Of a DNA stretch of 15,147 nt, positions 12,677-15,147 are shown piece after piece. Every line of letters starts with the position of its first letter. Within the stretch, counting starts at the first letter, position 1. A model generated the notes under the pieces. The model made no database searches, was not told the origin of the DNA, and was given only the letters and a program-made list of their open reading frames with translations. Both the position numbers and the translations under genes were made by a program. This DNA comes from Pseudomonadota bacterium (GTDB taxonomy: Bacteria; Pseudomonadota; Alphaproteobacteria; Rhizobiales; Devosiaceae), in NCBI GenBank assembly GCA_023433775.1, contig JAEYTY010000011.1, positions 1 to 15,147 on the forward strand. Direction: 5' to 3'.

Positions 12677-12783
12677 TTTTCTCTCCCGGTGACGCATGAT
12701 GCCTCACCACGGGCGCAATTATTCCATTCCGCCTGCCCGCTCACCATCGCTCTTACGAGTGACACAGGGCTCGGTTGCGGAAT

Positions 12784-12795
12784 TGGCAATTGCCA
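12784..12795. promoter_or_regulatory. 12-bp perfect palindrome in the divergent gap 12677-12893
   Basis: TGGCAATTGCCA is fully palindromic and lies in the 217-bp space between the secreted-protein gene (-) and the ABC-F gene (+), 98 bp before the ABC-F start. It could be an operator serving either gene. I see no convincing -35/-10 pair on either strand in this gap and nothing else of note. Confidence 0.3.
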
Positions 12796-12893
12796 CCGGA
12801 CCTGCATAGTTCTATCCAGCGGCTTTCGTACTGGTTCGCCTGCCTTTTGGCGTCCGCCAGCCCAGTCCTGACGCACGCAGATCGCCTTAATCC

Positions 12894-14759
12894 ATGCTGA
12901 CCATCAATAACCTCACCTATCGTATCCAGGGCCGCGAACTATTCGAGGACGCCTCCGTCGTTTTGCCGACCGGCTCCAAGACCGGTTTTGTTGGCAAGAA
13001 CGGCACAGGCAAGACGACGCTGTTTCACCTGATCCAGGGCCATATCAGCGTGGATGCGGGCAATATCGACCTGGCCAAGAAGGCGCGCATCGGCGCCGTG
13101 GCGCAGGAAGCGCCGGCGGGCGATGAAAGCGTGCTCGACGTTGTGCTGGCTGCTGACAAGGAACGCGCCGCGCTGATGGCGGAGGCGGAAACCGCCACCG
13201 ATCCGGATCGGATCGGCGAAATCTACACGCGCCTCGCAGACATCGACGCCCACACCGCCGAAGGCCGCGCCTCGGCCATTCTCAAAGGTCTTGGTTTCGA
13301 GCAGGACCGGCAGAATGCGCCGACACGCGAGCTGTCGGGCGGCTGGCGTATGCGCGTGGCGCTGGCCGGCGTGCTGTTCTCCCAGCCCGATCTGCTACTG
13401 CTGGACGAGCCGACCAACTATCTCGACCTTGAAGGCACTTTGTGGCTGGAAAAATATCTCGCCACCTATCCCTATACCGTCTTCATGATCAGCCATGATC
13501 GCGACCTGCTCAACAAGTCGGTTAATTCGATCATCCATCTCGAGCACCGCAAGCTGACTTTCTACAAGGGCAATTACGACACGTTCGAAAATACCCGCCG
13601 GATGCAGATGGAGCTCAACAACAAGAGCCGCGACAAGGCGCTGGAGCAAGTCGCGCATCTGCAAAAATTCGTCGATCGCTTCAAGGCCAAGGCTTCCAAG
13701 GCCAAGCAGGCCCAGTCGCGCATGAAGATGATTGAAAAGCTGAAGCCCCCTGCCGCCATGTTTGACGAACATGGCGCGCCCTTCCGCTTTCAGCAGCCCA
13801 AGGTCGAACTGCCGACCCCGATGATCACTCTCGACGGCGTCTCGACCGGCTATGGAAACACGACCATCCTGCGCAACATCAATATGCGCATTGACCCGCA
13901 GGACCGCATCGCGCTGATCGGCGTCAACGGCAATGGCAAGTCCACCTTTGCCAAGCTGCTGGCGGGCGACATCCCGACCATGAACGGCACGATGCGACTG
14001 GGCAAGAAGCTCGAAATCGCCCATTTCGCCCAGCACCAGATGGACAAGCTCAAGCCCGAATGGACGCCGCTGGAGCACATTATCGAGCTGATGCCGACCG
14101 ACAATGAAGCCAAGCGCCGGTCGCGCCTCAACCAGATGGGGCTGACGACCAGCCGCATGGATACCAAGGCGAAAAACCTGTCAGGCGGCGAGCGCGCGCG
14201 CCTCCTTATGGGCCTCATCACCTTTTCGGGCCCGGGCATGATGATCCTCGACGAGCCCACCAACCATCTCGACATCGACAGCCGCGACGCGCTGGTGCAC
14301 GCGCTCAACGACTACGATGGCGCGGTGCTGATCATCAGCCACGACCGCCACCTGATTGAAGCCACCTGCGATACCCTCTGGATTGCCGAAGGCGGCACGA
14401 TCCGCGAGCTCGACGAAGACCTCGACAGCTATCAGCGCAGCATCACCTCCACCAAGGAGGGCAAGGGCGGTGGCGGCAAGGGCGAGCGCAAGCTTTCTAA
14501 GCAGGAGGCTGCGGCCCGTCGCGCCGAGCTCGCCCCGCTCAAGGCCTCCATCAAGGATGCCGAAGCGCGCATGAGCCGGCTGCAAAGCGAGATCGACAAG
14601 GTTGAGGCCATGCTGGCCGATCCGGCGGTCTATAATGGGGCGCCGGACAAGCTGATCGGGCTGGGCAAGGACAAGGCCCGGCACGTCGCCGATCTCGCCA
14701 GCACGGAAGAAAAATGGCTGGCACTAAGCGCCGAACTTGAACAGGCCGAAAACGCATGA
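12894..14759 (+). CDS. ABC-F family ATPase (Uup/YheS-like translation factor)
   Basis: A 621-residue soluble protein with two ABC ATPase cassettes and no membrane segments, the ABC-F layout. Cassette 1 has Walker A GKNGTGKT (34-41), signature LSGGW (147-151), Walker B with catalytic Glu172 (LLLLDEPTNYLD) and H-loop His201. The linker at about 210-290, rich in Lys/Arg (KAKASKAKQAQSRMKM), is the helical arm that reaches the ribosomal P-site region. Cassette 2 has GVNGNGKS (343-350), LSGGE (429-433), Glu454 (ILDEPTNHLD) and His483. Residues about 530-621 form a charged C-terminal coiled-coil extension as in Uup and YheS, after a Gly/Lys-rich hinge (GKGGGGKGER). Family members bind the ribosomal E site and relieve stalled or early elongation complexes; some give antibiotic protection. 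Telling Uup from YheS needs a tree. No clear Shine-Dalgarno precedes ATG 12894. Confidence 0.93.
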   Translation: MLTINNLTYRIQGRELFEDASVVLPTGSKTGFVGKNGTGKTTLFHLIQGHISVDAGNIDLAKKARIGAVAQEAPAGDESVLDVVLAADKERAALMAEAETATDPDRIGEIYTRLADIDAHTAEGRASAILKGLGFEQDRQNAPTRELSGGWRMRVALAGVLFSQPDLLLLDEPTNYLDLEGTLWLEKYLATYPYTVFMISHDRDLLNKSVNSIIHLEHRKLTFYKGNYDTFENTRRMQMELNNKSRDKALEQVAHLQKFVDRFKAKASKAKQAQSRMKMIEKLKPPAAMFDEHGAPFRFQQPKVELPTPMITLDGVSTGYGNTTILRNINMRIDPQDRIALIGVNGNGKSTFAKLLAGDIPTMNGTMRLGKKLEIAHFAQHQMDKLKPEWTPLEHIIELMPTDNEAKRRSRLNQMGLTTSRMDTKAKNLSGGERARLLMGLITFSGPGMMILDEPTNHLDIDSRDALVHALNDYDGAVLIISHDRHLIEATCDTLWIAEGGTIRELDEDLDSYQRSITSTKEGKGGGGKGERKLSKQEAAARRAELAPLKASIKDAEARMSRLQSEIDKVEAMLADPAVYNGAPDKLIGLGKDKARHVADLASTEEKWLALSAELEQAENA

Positions 14760-14790
14760 GACCGGTCTAAACCATCGCCGCAGAGGCGTG

Positions 14791-14819
14791 TTGACAGTGT
14801 TCTGCGCTTGTCATCATCT
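14791..14819 (+). promoter_or_regulatory. possible promoter of the DUF4344 gene
   Basis: A perfect -35 TTGACA (14791-14796) lies 57 bp before ATG 14848. The -10 at the right distance (TCATCT, 14814-14819) is poor. The -35 overlaps the left arm of an inverted repeat TGACA - 12 bp - TGTCA (14792-14796 and 14809-14813), which could be an operator. Confidence 0.35.
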
Positions 14820-14847
14820 GTGGCGTCTCTTGCCTCGGAACAGACTT

Positions 14848-15147
14848 ATGCGCCGCGCCTTCGCTCTGCTCCTTCTTGCCTGCATCGCCGCGTTCTCCGC
14901 GCCGGTGCAAGCGCAGCAATTTCCCGGTTTGAGCAAAATCCAGCGGGCCGAAGTCGACCGCTTTGCCATCAATAATGGCCGCGTCGTCATCTATCACGAG
15001 ATGGCGCATATGCTGATCGACCAGCTTCGCCTGCCTGTGCTGGGGCGCGAAGAAGACGCTGCCGACAATATGGCAACCTGGTTCCTGCTCAATCTCCGGA
15101 ACGCCGATGCCGATCAGGCCCTGGCGGATGCGGCGCAGGGCTGGTTG
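14848..15147 (+). CDS. DUF4344-type putative metallopeptidase, 5' part only
   Basis: The frame opens at ATG 14848 and runs off the window end: 100 codons with no stop, so the gene is truncated at its 3' end. Residues 1-22 form a Sec signal peptide (RRAFALLLLACIAAF, cleavage after VQA before Gln23). After a short spacer the mature part gives VVIYHEMAHMLIDQLRLPVL. His50-Glu51-x-x-His54 is the HExxH zinc site of a gluzincin-like peptidase, and GREEDAADNMATWFLL (about 66-81) follows, where Glu69 or Asp70 may be the third ligand. This pairing is the signature of DUF4344 proteins, which are predicted exported or periplasmic metallopeptidases of unknown substrate. It begins 88 bp after the ABC-F gene on the same strand; the TTGACA at 14791 suggests separate transcription. 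Confidence 0.85.
   Translation, partial: MRRAFALLLLACIAAFSAPVQAQQFPGLSKIQRAEVDRFAINNGRVVIYHEMAHMLIDQLRLPVLGREEDAADNMATWFLLNLRNADADQALADAAQGWL

Overview
The window is ordinary-looking, high-GC chromosomal DNA from an alphaproteobacterium. I infer the order Hyphomicrobiales (Rhizobiales), possibly a Devosia-like genus. The reasons are the gene families, the TTGACA/CATCTA-type promoters, a Rhizobiales-style intergenic hairpin repeat at 1920-1963, and a cluster of GANTC (CcrM-type) sites. This assignment rests on recall, not on a search. I see no rRNA, tRNA, CRISPR array, insertion sequence, prophage or integrase.

Layout, left to right. The 3' end of a DUF2147 gene (2-370, +) converges on a small gene with a glyoxalase-related N-terminal domain (398-838, -). 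After a 307-bp gap comes a TauE/SafE-type membrane transporter (1146-1913, +). It converges, across the hairpin repeat, on a molybdopterin/[4Fe-4S] oxidoreductase (1973-4060, -). Next is a four-helix membrane protein with a PH-like tail (4138-4746, -). A 440-bp divergent intergenic region separates it from a YqiJ-type (DUF1449) membrane protein with an OB-fold tail (5187-5813, +). That gene converges on a DXD glycosyltransferase (5829-6635, -). A DHA2-type MFS drug exporter (6709-8286, -) is divergent from its probable MarR regulator (8424-9035, +), with a clear operator/promoter between them. Then follow a DEAD-box RNA helicase (9053-11068, -), nucleoside diphosphate kinase ndk (11165-11587, -), two small secreted proteins of unknown function (11788-12189 and 12320-12676, both -), an ABC-F translation factor (12894-14759, +), and the 5' end of a DUF4344 metallopeptidase gene (14848 to the window end, +).

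How they work together. The only tight functional unit is the MarR/MFS pair, a self-contained efflux module. Ndk, the helicase and the ABC-F protein are housekeeping or stress-adaptation genes of nucleotide and RNA metabolism, each with its own signals. The remaining genes are single-gene units, mostly convergent or divergent, so there is no long operon.

I did not find a convincing new multi-gene system. The most unusual signal is in the divergent intergenic region at 4747-5186: four GATTC sites start exactly 21 bp apart (4906, 4927, 4948, 4969), with a fifth GANTC site among them. This looks like a helically phased, possibly methylation-sensitive control element. The other items worth a second look are the nested hairpin before the glycosyltransferase, the mutually exclusive hairpins after the second secreted-protein gene, and the MarR operator whose two arms both read as -35 boxes.
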